DNA of 6,443 nucleotides from Myxococcota bacterium (GTDB lineage: Bacteria > Myxococcota_A > UBA9160 > PR03). Below are positions 4,998 to 6,443 of the stretch, in pieces. The first letter of the stretch is position 1. Each line of letters begins with the position of its first letter. The notes beneath the pieces were generated by a model, which saw only the letters and a list, made by a program, of their open reading frames with translations, did no database searches and had not been told where the DNA came from. The position numbers and the translations under genes are program-made. The stretch covers positions 1-6,443 of the forward strand of contig JALOQG010000172.1 in NCBI GenBank assembly GCA_025453505.1. The letters are read 5' to 3'.

Positions 4998-5833
4998 CGC
5001 GCACCGCCCGACCCGCGCTGCACGCGCTTGCCGCCATCGCGCTCTGGGGCACGCTCGCGTGGCTGTCGCTCGAGCTCGCGCACGTGCCGCCGTTCCTGCT
5101 GGTCGGCACGGCGCTCGCGATCGGGTCTCTCGCGAGCCTCGGGCGGCTGCGCGACTGGCGCGCGGGTCCGCGCCTGCTCGCCCTCGGCGTCTACGGGCTG
5201 TTCGGATTCCACTTCCTGCTCTTCATGGCGCTGCGGCTGGCGCCGCCGGTCGAGGCGAATCTCGTCAACTACCTCTGGCCGCTCCTGATCGTCGTGCTCG
5301 CGCCGCTCGTCCTTCCCGGCTACCGGCTGGCGGCGCGTCACGTGATCGCCGCCCTCATGGGCCTCGCGGGCGCGGCGCTCCTCGTGACGGGTGGCGGCAA
5401 GGTGGCGTTCGACGCAGCACACGCTCCGGGGTACGCGCTCGCGCTCGGTTCCGCGTTCGTGTGGGCCACGTACTCGCTCGGCACCAAGCGCATCGGCGCA
5501 TTCCCGACGGCGACGGTCGGGCTGTTCGCAGCCGTCTCCGCCGCACTCGCGCTGGCGCTGCACGCGCTGCTCGAGCCCGCCTACGCGTTCACGGCCGGCG
5601 ATCTGCCCTGGCTCGTGCTGATGGGCGCCGGGCCGATGGGCGCGGCGTTCTTCCTGTGGGACGCGGCGCTCAAGCAGGGCGATCCGCGGACGATCGGCAC
5701 GCTCGCCTACCTCACGCCGCTCCTCTCCACGCTCGTCCTCGCTGCGAGCGGCGCGGGAGCGATCACCTTCGCGTCCCTCGTGGCGATGGCGCTGATCGTC
5801 GGCGGCGCCGCCCTCGCGGCCCGCGCTTCTTGA
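4994..5833 (+). CDS. EamA/DMT-superfamily transporter, YddG-like, second of a coupled pair
   Basis: The 279-residue product is a ten-helix DMT carrier of the inner membrane. Segments recall the aromatic amino acid exporter YddG: VNYLWPLL (91-98), LGSAFVWATYS (151-161) and LAYLTPLLSTLVLA (237-250) all have close counterparts at equivalent positions. On that basis it could export amino acids or related metabolites, but general EamA proteins share parts of these motifs. The basic loop RLRDWRAGPR (51-60) suggests a cytoplasmic N-terminus, the same orientation as its upstream partner, so the two are not an obvious opposite-topology pair. The start is the ATG at 4994, overlapping the previous stop; there is no Shine-Dalgarno sequence, so translation probably depends on re-initiation. 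The frame is open upstream to 4532, but that part is out-of-frame sequence of the first transporter. It converges on the lysine-tail gene with 12 bases between the stops. Confidence 0.88.
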   Translation: MTRTARPALHALAAIALWGTLAWLSLELAHVPPFLLVGTALAIGSLASLGRLRDWRAGPRLLALGVYGLFGFHFLLFMALRLAPPVEANLVNYLWPLLIVVLAPLVLPGYRLAARHVIAALMGLAGAALLVTGGGKVAFDAAHAPGYALALGSAFVWATYSLGTKRIGAFPTATVGLFAAVSAALALALHALLEPAYAFTAGDLPWLVLMGAGPMGAAFFLWDAALKQGDPRTIGTLAYLTPLLSTLVLAASGAGAITFASLVAMALIVGGAALAARAS

Positions 5834-5845
5834 ATCCCGAGCGCG

Positions 5846-6298
5846 CTACTTCTTCTTCGCGGCGCTCTTGCGCGGCCCGGTACGCCCGCCCGGCTTGGCG
5901 GCGGTGCGCTTCTTTCCAGGCTTCTTGGCCTTCTTCGCGGCCGTTCTGGCCGCGACCGGCTTCTTCGCCGCGGCCTTGCGTGCGGCGGGCTTTCTTCCAG
6001 TCTTCTTCGCGACCTTCTTCGCCGTCGTCGTCGCACCCTTCTTCGGCGGTTTCTTCGCCGCTTTCCGTGCCGGCTTCGTGGCGGCTTTCCGCGGCGCCGG
6101 CGCGTGCTTCATGTGCGACGGCTCACCGCGCTGCGTGGCCGAGCCCGCGCCGACGACGATCTCGACGCCTCGCCCCGGCGGGAAGTCCGCGCCGCGGCGT
6201 GCGAAGAGCTGCTCCCAATCGACCGCCGGGCGCGGCGCGTGCTCGAGCGCCTCCTTGACCCACTCGATGTGGTCGGCCTCGTCGGCGAGCATCTCCAT
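5846..6298 (-). CDS. Protein with histone-H1-like lysine/alanine-rich tail (3' part of a frame-broken gene)
   Basis: This frame encodes 150 residues from the ATG at 6298-6296. Residues 1-25 are acidic and helical (LADEADHIEWVKEALEH), residues 26-62 form a linker, and from about residue 63 to the end the protein consists almost only of Lys, Ala, Arg, Pro, Gly and Thr in KKAAKK/KPAARK-like repeats, ending SAAKKK. Such tails occur in bacterial histone H1-like and AlgP-type proteins and bind DNA or other polyanions. The ATG at 6298 is probably not the real start: it has no ribosome binding site, and coding-quality sequence continues upstream in another frame. An internal ATG at 6112-6110, preceded by GGTGAG nine bases upstream, could produce an 88-residue pure tail protein. 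I do not recognise the family of the N-terminal part. A DNA-binding role is inferred from composition only. Confidence 0.7.
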   Translation of the reverse strand: MEMLADEADHIEWVKEALEHAPRPAVDWEQLFARRGADFPPGRGVEIVVGAGSATQRGEPSHMKHAPAPRKAATKPARKAAKKPPKKGATTTAKKVAKKTGRKPAARKAAAKKPVAARTAAKKAKKPGKKRTAAKPGGRTGPRKSAAKKK

Positions 6299-6443
6299 GG
6301 TCGAACGGCGTCATCATGCGCAGCACGAACTCGCGCGCGCCGGATTCCGGCGAGCCCGCCTCGATCCAGGCGTACTCGCTCGGATCGACGATCGGGATGG
6401 CGACGTTGCGCGTCTCGCGCTCGAGCCGGTCGGCGTGCGCCGA
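6299..6443 (-). pseudogene. 5' coding fragment of the lysine-tail gene, one frame out of register
   Basis: Read from 6443 leftward in the frame starting at the last base, this is open and protein-like (SAHADRLERETRNVAIPIVD, then SEYAWIEAGSPESGAREFVL and RMMTPFD), with third codon positions almost all G or C. At about 6299-6303 the good frame ends: the same frame then turns arginine-rich and stops at 6123, while the next frame continues with MEMLADEADHIEWVKEALE. Removing one base from GACC joins the halves smoothly as TPFD-MEMLADEADH. It is therefore the upstream part of the same gene, with either a real one-base insertion or a sequence error. The true start lies beyond the right edge. I do not recognise the domain; it looks soluble and largely helical. 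Confidence 0.65.

Noticed and set aside
5834..5845. Shared terminator between the converging transporter and lysine-tail genes
   Set aside because: Only 12 bases separate the two stops, with no inverted repeat or T-run.
1..6443. A complete new defence, mobile or biosynthetic system
   Set aside because: The genes are mostly known metabolic and transport families with uniform base use, and no cluster of unknown genes is present.

Overview
The window is a compact, very GC-rich stretch of bacterial chromosome in which nearly every third codon position is G or C. Spacing is tight, several stop and start codons overlap as ATGA, and the only gaps above 150 bases are at 1609-1793 and 3887-4109. Gene content and base use suggest a betaproteobacterium, Burkholderiales or Rhodocyclales-like. 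That placement is an inference from the look of the proteins, not a database result.

Region 1 (1-2582) is a piece of aerobic phenylacetate catabolism. On the minus strand, read from right to left, are paaY (hexapeptide thioesterase/gamma-carbonic-anhydrase fold), an HpcH/HpaI-family pyruvate aldolase whose start overlaps the paaY stop, and the first 54 codons of an enoyl-CoA hydratase that runs off the left edge. Facing away from paaY across a 185-base divergent spacer is paaG (ring 1,2-epoxyphenylacetyl-CoA isomerase). PaaG makes the seven-membered oxepin-CoA, enoyl-CoA hydratases act in the later beta-oxidation-like steps, and PaaY hydrolyses stalled CoA thioesters. The aldolase is the odd member: it is not part of the textbook paa route.

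Region 2 (2594-3886) lies on the plus strand behind paaG. It holds a small eight-cysteine double zinc-ribbon protein of unknown function and an exported glycerophosphodiester phosphodiesterase with a signal peptide.

Region 3 (3887-4109) is non-coding. It is bounded by a 21-base inverted repeat (20 of 21 matching) around about 150 bases, resembling a small non-autonomous repeat element.

Region 4 (4110-5833) is a translationally coupled pair of ten-helix EamA/DMT transporters; the second resembles the YddG aromatic amino acid exporters.

Region 5 (5846-6443, minus strand) is a gene converging on the transporters. It encodes a protein with a histone-H1-like tail very rich in lysine and alanine. 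Its frame is broken near position 6299: the coding-quality 5' part lies in one frame and the rest in another, and the true 5' end is outside the window.

I see no tRNA, rRNA, CRISPR array, transposase, prophage or defence genes. No clearly new multi-gene system is visible. The best leads are the aldolase inside the paa cluster, the inverted-repeat element, the zinc-ribbon protein and the broken lysine-tail gene.
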